DNA of 6,616 bases from BM509 sp036396915. GTDB taxonomy: Bacteria; Desulfobacterota; Desulfuromonadia; Desulfuromonadales; Geopsychrobacteraceae. Both the position numbers and the translations under genes were made by a program. Location: the NCBI GenBank assembly GCA_036396915.1, contig DASWJX010000058.1:1-6616 (forward strand). Reading direction: 5' to 3'. The notes under the pieces were generated by a model. That model ran no database searches, was not told where the DNA came from, and saw only the letters and a program-made list of their open reading frames with translations. Positions 1 to 6,141 of this stretch are shown one piece after another (the first letter of the stretch is position 1; each line of letters opens with the position of its first letter).

Positions 1-160
1 CGTCAATCTGCAGCCTTGCTTGTGCGACGTACCCTGTACGTCTGTCGCGCAAGGCCTTGATTTCCTTGACCTTGCGAAAAATTGCTCGTTTCCGAATCAG
101 AACCGCGCCGGTATCCGTCCGGTGTTTCCGGATGAACAACAGCGAGACAAAACAGTGCCG
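1..160. other. Left-edge segment, no gene assigned; possible repeat element or gene edge
   Basis: Several frames on both strands are open here, so openness alone is not informative. Plus frame 2 is open from the edge to a TAA at 161-163, just before the terminator at 166-203. The complementary minus-strand register is also open to the edge and reads a charged, helix-like stretch (for example KVKEIKALRDRRTGYVAQ), but it has no ATG and no visible ribosome site. Third-position GC in that register looks lower than in the confident genes of the window. The segment is rich in short inverted and direct repeats (CCTTG occurs four times between 14 and 74). Either an intergenic repeat element or the end of a gene lying to the left would fit; I cannot choose. 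Confidence 0.3.
13..55. repeat. Compound inverted repeat (hairpin) in the left-edge segment
   Basis: GCCTTGC (13-19) pairs perfectly with GCAAGGC (49-55). Inside it, GACGTAC (26-32) pairs perfectly with GTACGTC (36-42) around a 3-base loop; alternatively GCGAC (24-28) can pair with GTCGC (44-48). The right outer arm can instead pair as CGCAAGG (48-54) with CCTTGCG (70-76), so two structures compete for the same strand. No T-tract follows on either strand, so this is not a simple terminator. Function unknown. Confidence 0.6.
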
Positions 161-165
161 TAAAA

Positions 166-203
166 AAAGAGCCCCGCGGAGCGACACGTCCGCGGGGCTC
201 TTT
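166..203. terminator. Intrinsic terminator upstream of serA, 15-bp perfect stem
   Basis: Positions 166-180 and 189-203 are perfectly complementary (15 bp, GC-rich core GAGCCCCGCGG) around an 8-base loop. A run of seven A at 162-168 gives a clean U-tract for minus-strand transcripts, while the plus-strand tail (CTCTTTGCTGTTT) is weaker. The likely role is to insulate serA from a transcription unit to the left, possibly in both directions. The stem is directly visible; the direction of use is inferred. Confidence 0.8.
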
Positions 204-235
204 GCTGTTTGCGGCCCGCCGCCAGCCCGCCAGCC

Positions 236-276
236 AAAGCGCTTTTCCCGGCGGCGCTGAACGGGAAAAGCCCTTT
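236..276. repeat. Hairpin between the terminator and the serA promoter
   Basis: GCTTTTCCCG (241-250) pairs perfectly with CGGGAAAAGC (262-271) over an 11-base loop. After one mismatch (240/272) the stem continues with AAAG (236-239) against CTTT (273-276). It is followed by AAAA rather than a T-run, so terminator activity on the plus strand is doubtful. It lies upstream of the predicted serA transcription start and so would not be in the serA leader. It could be a second insulator or a remnant. Confidence 0.55.
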
Positions 277-298
277 AAAATGCGGCAGTCGCAGGTTC

Positions 299-310
299 CG
301 TGTATACACG
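299..310. promoter_or_regulatory. Perfect 12-bp palindrome abutting the serA -35 box; candidate operator
   Basis: CGTGTATACACG is a perfect dyad that ends exactly one base before the TTGACA at 311-316. A symmetric site touching the -35 element is a typical place for a dimeric regulator to bind. I do not recognise the motif as belonging to a particular regulator, so the regulatory role is inference from position and symmetry. Confidence 0.45.
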
Positions 311-340
311 TTGACAGCGGCACGGGGTTGGGCATAGAAT
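311..340 (+). promoter_or_regulatory. Sigma-70-type promoter for serA
   Basis: A perfect -35 TTGACA (311-316) and a 5/6 -10 TAGAAT (335-340) are separated by 18 bases. Transcription would begin near 347, giving a leader of roughly 53 bases before the serA ATG. The leader starts with a C(T)6 C (A)7 G stretch (343-358) and shows no terminator hairpin, so attenuation is not indicated. Confidence 0.75.
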
Positions 341-399
341 CCCTTTTTTCAAAAAAAGCGGTCGGATTATCGCACCACGCTATCGATAAGGACACCAAG

Positions 400-1989
400 A
401 TGAAAGTTCTGATAACGGATGAAATTTCCGAAAGCGGCTTGCTCCCCCTGAGCGAAGATCCGCGCATTCAGGTCGATGTCAAGCTGGGACTGTCGGTGCC
501 GGAACTGCACCGGGTGATCGGCGACTACCAGGCGATTATTACCCGCAGCGGCACCCGGGTCGACGAAGCGTTGCTCGAACACGCCAAACAGTTGAAGATT
601 GTCGCCCGGGCCGGCGTCGGTATCGATAATGTCGATGTCGATGCCGCCAGCAGCAGGGGGATTATCGTGGTCAATGCGCCCTACGGCAACGTCAACTCGG
701 CGGCCGAGCACAGCATGGCGCTGATGCTCTCGCTCTGTCGCCGGGTGGCGGTGGCCAATGCCAGCCTGAAGGGCGGCGAGTGGCAGCGCGCGCCCTTTAC
801 CGGGGTCGAGCTGAAGGGCAAGACCATCGGCGTGATCGGCCTCGGCAAGGTCGGCGGGCGGGTGGCCTTGCGCTGCAAGGCGTTCGAGGCGGAGGTGCTC
901 GCCTGCGATCCCTATATTTCGGAAAAGCGGGCCGAGGATTTCGGCGTCAAGCTGGTTGCGCTGGACGATATCATCCGCTTTTCCGACATCATCACCGTGC
1001 ATACGCCCCTCAACGAAGAGACCCGCGATCTGATCAGCGCCGAACATTTCCGGGGGATGCGGGACGGCGTGATTATCATCAACTGCGCGCGCGGCGGGAT
1101 CATCAACGAAGCGGCCATGCTTGAGGCGCTGGAGAGCGGCAAGGCCGGCGGCGCGGCGTTCGACGTCTGGAGCGAGGAGCCGCCGGCAAGCGCTCTGCTG
1201 AAAAGGCTGATCGGCCACCCGCGGATGGTGGTGACCCCGCATCTGGGGGCCAACACCTTCGAGGCGCAGAAGAACGTGGCCGTCGATGTCAGCCGGGAGA
1301 TCGTCAATTATGTCGATGGCCGGCCGATGGCCAACGCGGTCAACATTCCCCGTTTCGATCCCGACCTGATGGAGCAGATGCGGCCCTATATCGGCCTGAT
1401 CGCCAAGATCGGCGATTTTATTTCACAGCTGGCGCCGCCCAATCCGACCAAGGTCACCTTTACCTTCAACGGCAAGCTGGCCCGTTTCGACTGCGCTCCC
1501 CTGAGCGTCTGCGGCCTGGCGGCCCTGCTCAACCACTGCACCGAGCGGGAGGTCAACCTGGTCAACGCGCAACTGATTGCCCGGGATATGGGGATCGAGG
1601 TTGCCGAGGTGCGCTCAACGGAAACCGACTCCTTCTCCAACCTGATCACCATCACCCTGGAGGGTCCGAAGGGCACCCGGACCATTGCCGGCACCCTTTT
1701 CGAGGGGCGGCCGAAAATCGTCAAGATGCGCAATTTCGACACCGATTTCCAGCCGGAAGAGAACATGCTGGTGATCAACTATCTGGACCGGCCGGGCTTG
1801 ATCGGCAAGATCGGCACCATCCTCGGCGAAGCCGGGGTCAACATCGGCAACATGTGCCTCGGTCGGCGCGAAAAAGCCGGGGAGGCGATGGTGGTGTTCT
1901 CCATCGATTCGCCCGCCGACGAGGAGACGATCCGCAAGGTTGGCGAGGCGGTCGATGCCCGTTTTATCAAGGCGGTGCATATCCGCTAA
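400..1989 (+). CDS. serA: D-3-phosphoglycerate dehydrogenase, long form (529 aa)
   Basis: This enzyme oxidises 3-phospho-D-glycerate to 3-phosphohydroxypyruvate with NAD+, the committed cytosolic step of serine biosynthesis. ATG 400 is chosen because AAGGA (388-392) lies 7 bases upstream and the protein then begins MKVLITDE, typical of the family; the open frame continues upstream to 202 without family-like sequence. The substrate-binding N-terminal part (about 1-100) is followed by a Rossmann NAD-binding domain with GLGKVG at 147-152. The catalytic residues expected in this family are present: Arg231 in CARGG, Glu260 in SEEPP and His281 in PHLGANTFEAQ. Residues about 320-450 match the allosteric substrate-binding domain of long-form enzymes, and about 456-529 form a C-terminal ACT domain (LDRPGLIGKIGTILGEAGVNI) that in relatives senses serine. 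The length of 529 residues is normal for the long form. It appears monocistronic, with its own promoter and terminator. Confidence 0.97.
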   Translation: MKVLITDEISESGLLPLSEDPRIQVDVKLGLSVPELHRVIGDYQAIITRSGTRVDEALLEHAKQLKIVARAGVGIDNVDVDAASSRGIIVVNAPYGNVNSAAEHSMALMLSLCRRVAVANASLKGGEWQRAPFTGVELKGKTIGVIGLGKVGGRVALRCKAFEAEVLACDPYISEKRAEDFGVKLVALDDIIRFSDIITVHTPLNEETRDLISAEHFRGMRDGVIIINCARGGIINEAAMLEALESGKAGGAAFDVWSEEPPASALLKRLIGHPRMVVTPHLGANTFEAQKNVAVDVSREIVNYVDGRPMANAVNIPRFDPDLMEQMRPYIGLIAKIGDFISQLAPPNPTKVTFTFNGKLARFDCAPLSVCGLAALLNHCTEREVNLVNAQLIARDMGIEVAEVRSTETDSFSNLITITLEGPKGTRTIAGTLFEGRPKIVKMRNFDTDFQPEENMLVINYLDRPGLIGKIGTILGEAGVNIGNMCLGRREKAGEAMVVFSIDSPADEETIRKVGEAVDARFIKAVHIR

Positions 1990-2012
1990 CGGCAGCCGCA
2001 ATCCAGCCAGGA

Positions 2013-2058
2013 GCACCAAAAAAAGCGCACCCGAAACAGGGTGCGCTTTTTTTGGTGC
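2013..2058. terminator. Bidirectional terminator shared by serA and mqnD, 20-bp perfect stem
   Basis: Positions 2013-2032 are perfectly complementary to 2039-2058 around a 6-base loop (GAAACA). The inner arms are GCGCACCC / GGGTGCGC, flanked by A7 on the left and T7 on the right, so each strand presents a U-tract right after a GC-rich stem. It lies 23 bases after the serA stop and 21 bases beyond the mqnD stop, and so ends both convergent units. Confidence 0.93.
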
Positions 2059-2079
2059 CGAGCCCTGCCGGGGGCCGAT

Positions 2080-2937
2080 TCATGGATGGTCAACAGGCTC
2101 CTCGTCCGCGCCGAACAGCGGCAGCTCGCAGCGGGGGATGAGGCCGCGCTGTTCGGCGCGGGCGAAGAGGGTTTCGATCGCCGCCACCCCTTCCGCGCCG
2201 AGGTCGACGGAGAAGCGGTTGACGTAAAGCTTGATATGGCTGTCGATGACCGTTGCGGACAGCTCCCGGGCGTGTTGCCGGATGTAGTCCCTGGGCTGTT
2301 GCGGATGTTCCAGGGCGTAGGTGACGCTGGCCCGCAGGGCGCGGTCGAGCATTGCGATCCGCTCCGGGCCGAAACTGCGGCGGGCCAGAATGCCGCCGAG
2401 CGGAATCGGATGGCCGGTCTCTGCTTCCCACCAGCGGCCCAGATCGAGGACCTCGCTCAGGCCGTGATCCCGGTAGGTAAAACGTGATTCATGGATGATG
2501 ACCCCGGCGTCGACCGTGCCCTGCGCCACCGCCGCCATGATGGCGTGAAACGGCATCTCCTCGACCCGCTCAAAGCCGCTGCCGTGGAGTTGCAGCAGCA
2601 GATTGGCCGTGGTCAGACGCCCGGGAATGGCGATCCTCTTCCCCTGCAGATCGTCCATGGTCAGCGGCGTGCGGGCCACAACCAGCGGCCCGCAGCCGCG
2701 GCCCAGGGCCCCGCCGCTGCGCAGCAGCACATAGTCCCGGCGCAGATGGCCGAGGGCATGGTAGGAGATCTTGGTCAGATCGAGCACGCCGTTTTGCGCC
2801 AGGCGGTTGAGGGTCTCGACATCCTCCAGCCGTTCCCTGATCCGCAGGCCGGGCAGTTCGATCCGGCCGTGGACCAGTCCGTAAAAGATGAAGGTGTCGT
2901 TGGGGCAGGGCGAATAGCCCAGCGTCAACTGCGGCAT
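2080..2937 (-). CDS. mqnD: 1,4-dihydroxy-6-naphthoate synthase (285 aa)
   Basis: MqnD cleaves cyclic dehypoxanthine futalosine to release 1,4-dihydroxy-6-naphthoate, a late step of the futalosine pathway to menaquinone. The start at 2937 gives MPQLTLGYSPCPNDTF, a hallmark N-terminus, with GGAG (complement of 2946-2949) 8 bases upstream. The frame stays open upstream to 3132, but that part is the out-of-frame shadow of mqnB. Other visible family features are the PG-x-x-TTA stretch at 105-111 and IIHE at 147-150, whose His149 matches the position of the histidine considered catalytic in the family. The protein has a solute-binding-protein-like fold without signal peptide, consistent with a soluble enzyme, and 285 residues is a usual length. 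Its start overlaps the end of mqnB by 13 bases, suggesting translational coupling. Confidence 0.94.
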   Translation of the reverse strand: MPQLTLGYSPCPNDTFIFYGLVHGRIELPGLRIRERLEDVETLNRLAQNGVLDLTKISYHALGHLRRDYVLLRSGGALGRGCGPLVVARTPLTMDDLQGKRIAIPGRLTTANLLLQLHGSGFERVEEMPFHAIMAAVAQGTVDAGVIIHESRFTYRDHGLSEVLDLGRWWEAETGHPIPLGGILARRSFGPERIAMLDRALRASVTYALEHPQQPRDYIRQHARELSATVIDSHIKLYVNRFSVDLGAEGVAAIETLFARAEQRGLIPRCELPLFGADEEPVDHP

Positions 2938-3662
2938 AGCGTTTTCTCCAGCTGCGGCCAGTGGTCCAGGATGCGGTCCAGTCCCCATTGCGCGGCGTCG
3001 GCGCCGCGCGGCAGATCCCACTGCTCGGGATCGCGGGTGCCGGTCGGATTGGAGATGCCGCGCAGTTCCAGAAACGGCAGCCGATACAGGGCGCAGGCCT
3101 GTGCCGCGGCGGCGCCCTCCATGTTCTCGCAAATCCCGTTGGTGCGCGCTTCCAGTTCGCGGCTCAGCCGCGGCTGGCCGCTGCAGGTGCTGACGGTGAC
3201 CAACGGGCCGCAGCGCAAGCGGTTCGGTTGCTCTTCGAGCGCGGTCCGCAGCAGGGCGGCCACCGCTTGCATCAGGCCGTTTTCCAGTTTGATGCGCTGG
3301 ACCGGCGGCGGTGTCAGCGGGATCTCCAGCTGGTCCAGCGGCAGGAAGCGCTGGTCGGTCATCACCCCCAGGTCGCCGAAAATCTCTTCCGTCGCCAGAG
3401 CCAGGTCGCCGACCCGCAAGCCGCTGTGCGGGTAACTGCCGCCGCAGCCGATCATCACCACCGCCTGCGGCGTTTCCCGCTCCAGAAAGCGGGTCAGGTT
3501 GATGGCGGTACTGGTTGGCCCGATCCCCGTGAGCAGCAGCCGGGTCTGCCGTCCGGCGGCGGTGGTGCCGCGAAACAGCTGCTGATCGGAGTCGGCAACC
3601 GGCCGCATCCGGCGGCGGAGCTGGCGGGTTTCAAGCGCGGCGGCGGCAATGATGAGAAGCAT
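2925..3662 (-). CDS. mqnB: Futalosine hydrolase (245 aa)
   Basis: MqnB is a nucleoside hydrolase of the MTAN / nucleoside phosphorylase superfamily that removes hypoxanthine from futalosine to give dehypoxanthine futalosine, the substrate of MqnC. The N-terminal strand MLLIIAAAALE, the IGCGGSYPHSGLRVGDL segment at 71-87 (the superfamily glycine-rich motif) and ENMEG at 179-183 (the ribose-binding Met-Glu motif) identify the fold. The C-terminal RGISNPTGTRD (201-211) resembles the futalosine-specific branch, in which I recall Asn where MTAN has the catalytic Asp; that residue detail is from memory. The ribosome site before ATG 3662 is weak (GGGA about 5-6 bases away), and the start is only 12 bases after the stop of the upstream unknown gene, so coupled translation is likely. 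Pairing with mqnD makes this assignment firmer than the fold alone, which could also fit MTAN. Confidence 0.9.
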   Translation of the reverse strand: MLLIIAAAALETRQLRRRMRPVADSDQQLFRGTTAAGRQTRLLLTGIGPTSTAINLTRFLERETPQAVVMIGCGGSYPHSGLRVGDLALATEEIFGDLGVMTDQRFLPLDQLEIPLTPPPVQRIKLENGLMQAVAALLRTALEEQPNRLRCGPLVTVSTCSGQPRLSRELEARTNGICENMEGAAAAQACALYRLPFLELRGISNPTGTRDPEQWDLPRGADAAQWGLDRILDHWPQLEKTLCRS

Positions 3663-3674
3663 AGGAGTCCCGGT

Positions 3675-4766
3675 TCAGCCGGCGAACCAGCCCTTGCGGA
3701 TCAGGTCGCGGCGCAGGATGATGCCCTGGTTGCGGATCACCCCCTGATACCAGAAGCGCTCCTGGCGCAGCTCCGGACGGGAGGGGGTGTCGATTCTTTT
3801 GCGGCGATCGGTGAGGATGTTTTGAAAACTGCTGTCCGGTTCGGCGATGATTTTGCCGATTTTCCGGGACAGTTCGGCCGGAACCACTTCGATGACGTGC
3901 TGGATGCAGTCCCTGACCCGCAGCGCCTGCCGATAGTCCTGCAGGTCCCCCTCGAAACCGTTTTCGCACTCGGTAACGAAGTCGCTCCAATCGAGCAGCA
4001 GCCCGCCGAATTCAAGCTCCGCCAGATCGTCGAAGCGGTTGCGTTCCATGATCTCCGCAACCTGGGCCTGCTCCTTGCGGGTCAGGAAAAAGGAGAGGCC
4101 TTCTTCGACCGGATACATATCCAGTTCCTCGACCAGATGGTGACAGAAGTTCAGCGCATCGAGCTCGGTCTCATCCAGGGCCGCCAGGCTCGGCGGCAGC
4201 TGTTCGCGCGGCAGACCGAGCAGCGACAGATGGTCGTGGCCGAAATCGGACGGCAGGCTCAGGTCGGGGCGGTAGGGGATGCGGTTCCGGCTCAGGAAAT
4301 CGCACAGCCGCAGGTGGTTGTCGGTGAAGAAGGTCAGCACCTTCTCCTCCGAATAGAACATCTCCAGTCCCGCCCGGTTATTGGCCAGGCCGAAACCGAT
4401 AAAGCCGTCGTGGATCAGCCGCTCCAGATAGGGGGAGAGCTGGTTCAGTATCTCGTCAACCGGCAGGTAGGGCGAGTAGAAGACTTCCGGAGCCGGGTGC
4501 TCGTCGGGAACGCTGGAGCGGCTGGTCGTCACCCGCTCGGGCTCCGGGTAGTATTCAAGAATGCAGAACGCTTCGCCGGGCAAAAAACGGGCAAAGTCGC
4601 GGATCAGCTGCGGGATTCTTGCGGCGCCGGCAACCGCGGTCAGCCGATAGGCATTTTCGCAATCCTCCAGCAGCGCCAGGTCGTACCCCTCCTGCTGAGC
4701 CGCGCCGGATTGCCGGAGCCAGCGGCGAAAACCGACGGGTGATTGGAACTGTTCAGACAAGGGCAT
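3675..4766 (-). CDS. Conserved-looking protein of unknown function, first gene of the mqnB-mqnD operon (363 aa)
   Basis: I cannot assign a function. The protein is soluble by inspection: no signal peptide and no membrane segment. It is rich in acidic and aromatic residues, with an acidic middle (about 200-280) and a basic C-terminus (KGWFAG end). Striking stretches that look like conserved cores are LIHDGFIGFGLANNRAGLEM (117-136), DFGHDHLSLL (174-183), HLVEELDMYPVEEGLSFFL (210-228) and ERFWYQGVIRNQG (336-348). My recollection is that similar proteins occur in Geobacter relatives without assigned role. The start at 4766 is preferred because AAAGGA precedes it, though only 3 bases away; alternatives are ATG 4781, directly after a run of A, and TTG 4808, which overlaps the likely promoter. 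The gene ends 12 bases before mqnB, so the three genes are probably one transcript. A link to quinone synthesis is only guilt by association. Confidence 0.88.
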   Translation of the reverse strand: MPLSEQFQSPVGFRRWLRQSGAAQQEGYDLALLEDCENAYRLTAVAGAARIPQLIRDFARFLPGEAFCILEYYPEPERVTTSRSSVPDEHPAPEVFYSPYLPVDEILNQLSPYLERLIHDGFIGFGLANNRAGLEMFYSEEKVLTFFTDNHLRLCDFLSRNRIPYRPDLSLPSDFGHDHLSLLGLPREQLPPSLAALDETELDALNFCHHLVEELDMYPVEEGLSFFLTRKEQAQVAEIMERNRFDDLAELEFGGLLLDWSDFVTECENGFEGDLQDYRQALRVRDCIQHVIEVVPAELSRKIGKIIAEPDSSFQNILTDRRKRIDTPSRPELRQERFWYQGVIRNQGIILRRDLIRKGWFAG

Positions 4767-4806
4767 CGGTCCTTTCAACATTTTTTTTTGCTGCGGGCTG
4801 TTTAGC

Positions 4807-4835
4807 AAATTAGTGGATTTTCAAAGGCAAGTCAA
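4807..4835 (-). promoter_or_regulatory. Candidate sigma-70 promoter for the unknown gene-mqnB-mqnD operon
   Basis: On the minus strand TTGACT (4835-4830) is a 5/6 match to -35 and is followed after 17 bases by TAATTT (4812-4807), a weak -10 (3/6); ACTAAT at 15-base spacing is an alternative. Transcription would start near 4800, leaving a leader of about 35 bases to ATG 4766. This position argues against the TTG at 4808 being the true start. Confidence 0.4.
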
Positions 4836-4892
4836 CCGGATACGGGGAACGGGAGGCGTCCCGCCCGGCCGTGGCCGGCACGGTTAAAGCGC

Positions 4893-4922
4893 TTGCAAAC
4901 TGGCGCGGGGAGGTGTTATACC
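4893..4922 (+). promoter_or_regulatory. Candidate promoter for mglB-mglA
   Basis: TTGCAA (4893-4898, 4/6 to -35) and TATACC (4917-4922, 4/6 to -10) are 18 bases apart. Transcription would begin near 4929, giving a leader of about 32 bases with the AAGGAGA ribosome site at 4948-4954. A GC-rich inverted repeat, CCGGCC (4865-4870) with GGCCGG (4873-4878), lies just upstream, as does the AAGCGCTT palindrome (4887-4894) that touches the -35. No sigma-54 GG-N10-GC pattern fits. Confidence 0.45.
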
Positions 4923-4960
4923 ATGCAGTGGCTTAGATAATTCTCACAAGGAGATTCCCC

Positions 4961-5458
4961 ATGCTGGCTCCTCAGAATACCTTCGTAATGTACGAAGAGG
5001 AATTGACCCGGATTACGGTACTGATCGAAAAACTGCTTCGGGAGTCGAATTCGAAGGTTATTTTTCTGGTCGACAAGAACGGTCAGTTGATCGCTTCCAC
5101 GGGGGCAACCGCACATCTTGATACGACCAGCCTGGCCTCGCTGACCGCGGGGAACATCGCTGCGACGGGGGGGCTGGCCAAGCTGATCGGCGAAAAGGAA
5201 TTCTCCATTCTGTTCCATGAGGGGGAGAAGGATAATATCCATATCTCCATCGTCGGCGGCCGGGTGATTCTGGTGGTAATCTTCGATCAGCGCAGTTCGC
5301 TCGGCCTGGTCCGCTTGCGGGTCAAGAAGGCCGGCGAAGAACTGGGCAAGGTTTTCGAGGATCTGGCCAGAAAGACCGAGGAGGGTGGCGAAAAGGCGGC
5401 TGTCGACAGTCCTTTCGCGGAAATCACCGATGATGATATCGACAACCTCTTTAACTGA
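4961..5458 (+). CDS. mglB: MglB, Roadblock/LC7 GTPase-activating partner of MglA (165 aa)
   Basis: MglB is the GAP of the polarity GTPase MglA; in Myxococcus xanthus it sits at the lagging cell pole and excludes active MglA there. AAGGAGA (4948-4954) with 6-base spacing supports ATG 4961. From residue 9 the sequence (VMYEEELTRI) aligns with what I remember of M. xanthus MglB, including FLVDKNGQLIAS (35-46), TTSLASLTAGN (55-65), GGLAKLIGE (70-78), FHEGEKDNI (85-93) and VVIFDQRSSLGLVRLRVKKA (105-124). These cover the Roadblock/LC7 fold. After a short variable linker (about 138-149) comes the conserved acidic tail SPFAEITDDDIDNLF (150-164), matching the M. xanthus C-terminal helix reported to contact MglA. 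It is 14 bases upstream of mglA. In this organism its job may be polar placement of type IV pili or other motility machinery, which is inference. Confidence 0.96.
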   Translation: MLAPQNTFVMYEEELTRITVLIEKLLRESNSKVIFLVDKNGQLIASTGATAHLDTTSLASLTAGNIAATGGLAKLIGEKEFSILFHEGEKDNIHISIVGGRVILVVIFDQRSSLGLVRLRVKKAGEELGKVFEDLARKTEEGGEKAAVDSPFAEITDDDIDNLFN

Positions 5459-5472
5459 TTGAGGTTTGCGGG

Positions 5473-6063
5473 ATGTCCTTTATCAACTACGCTTCGCGCG
5501 AAATCAACTGCAAGATTGTCTATTACGGTCCGGGTCTTTGCGGTAAAACGACCAACCTGCAGCACATCTACAACAAGAGTGCCGAAGGGACCAAGGGCAA
5601 GATGATCTCGTTGGCGACGGAAACGGAACGCACCCTGTTCTTCGATTTCCTGCCGCTGGCGCTGGGAGAGATCAGGGGCTTCAAGACCCGTTTCCATCTG
5701 TACACCGTGCCCGGCCAGGTTTTTTACGACGCCTCCCGCAAGCTGATCCTCAAGGGGGTCGACGGTGTGGTGTTCGTCGCCGATTCTCAGGACGAGCGTC
5801 TCGACGCCAATATCGAAAGCCTGGAGAACCTCAAGGACAACCTCGAGGAGCAGGGCTTCGAGCTGAGCAAGCTCCCCTTCGTCATCCAGTACAACAAGGC
5901 CGACCTGCCCAACACGACCCCCATCGAAGAGCTGCGCTCGCTGCTGAACCCCGACGGCGTGCCCGATATGACCGCCTGCGCCATGACCGGAGAAGGGGTT
6001 TTCGAGACCCTGAAGATGGTCGCCAAGCAGGTGCTGATCGATCTGAAAAAGGGCGGTCATTAG
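5473..6063 (+). CDS. mglA: MglA, Ras-like small GTPase controlling cell polarity (196 aa)
   Basis: MglA is a cytoplasmic GTP-switch protein that sets the leading pole for motility systems in M. xanthus. The start MSFINYASREINCKIVYYG is nearly identical to that protein, and GAGG (5461-5464) lies 8 bases upstream. G-motifs are all present: P-loop GPGLCGKTT (19-27), switch I with TETERTLFFDF (49-59), the atypical PM3 motif TVPGQ (78-82) with Thr78 in place of the Ras Asp, and NKAD (141-144) for guanine recognition. Arg53 and Gln82, the residues credited with intrinsic catalysis when MglB binds, are retained, so the GTPase should be active and MglB-dependent. The length matches the family (195-196 aa). 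It follows mglB at 14 bases, almost certainly as an operon. There is no terminator before the tRNA gene downstream. Confidence 0.97.
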   Translation: MSFINYASREINCKIVYYGPGLCGKTTNLQHIYNKSAEGTKGKMISLATETERTLFFDFLPLALGEIRGFKTRFHLYTVPGQVFYDASRKLILKGVDGVVFVADSQDERLDANIESLENLKDNLEEQGFELSKLPFVIQYNKADLPNTTPIEELRSLLNPDGVPDMTACAMTGEGVFETLKMVAKQVLIDLKKGGH

Positions 6064-6087
6064 CGAGCGGCGCAGGGGAAAAAAAAC

Positions 6088-6117
6088 TTGACAGGTAAGG
6101 GGTCTTGCACTTATATT
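6088..6117 (+). promoter_or_regulatory. Strong sigma-70-type promoter for tRNA-Asn
   Basis: A perfect -35 TTGACA (6088-6093) and a 5/6 -10 TATATT (6112-6117) are 18 bases apart. The predicted start near 6124 leaves a leader of about 18 bases to the mature tRNA 5' end. It begins 24 bases after the mglA stop codon. The -10 sits in ACTTATATTCC (6109-6119), which is repeated exactly at 6134-6144 across the start of the tRNA. Confidence 0.8.
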
Positions 6118-6141
6118 CCGTTTCCGCAACGAAACTTATAT

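Noticed and set aside
343..358. C(T)6 C (A)7 G inverted repeat in the serA leader as an attenuator
   Set aside because: It is an A/T-only homopolymer pairing with no loop-forming distance, no GC stem and no leader peptide with serine codons.
202..399. An upstream extension of serA to a start at 202
   Set aside because: It would cover the terminator tail, the hairpin, the palindrome and the promoter. The family sequence begins at ATG 400 with AAGGA 7 bases before it.
2938..3132. An N-terminal extension of mqnD by 65 residues in the same open frame
   Set aside because: The extension is low-complexity Arg/Gly/Ala sequence lying out of frame inside mqnB. The family N-terminus GYSPCPNDTF sits right after ATG 2937, which has a good ribosome site.
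2961..4742. A 593-codon open frame on the plus strand
   Set aside because: It is the antisense shadow of mqnB and the unknown gene. Its Gln/Arg/Ala/Val-rich composition matches no family, while both minus-strand genes have coherent protein sequence.
4901..4920. Sigma-54 promoter before mglB suggested by TGGCGC
   Set aside because: The required GC at the -12 position with the fixed 10-base gap from the -24 GG is missing; bases 4914-4915 are TG.
5287..6129. A 280-codon minus-strand open frame opposite mglB-mglA
   Set aside because: It is the shadow of two genes with near-identical characterised relatives and has no ribosome site or recognisable domain.
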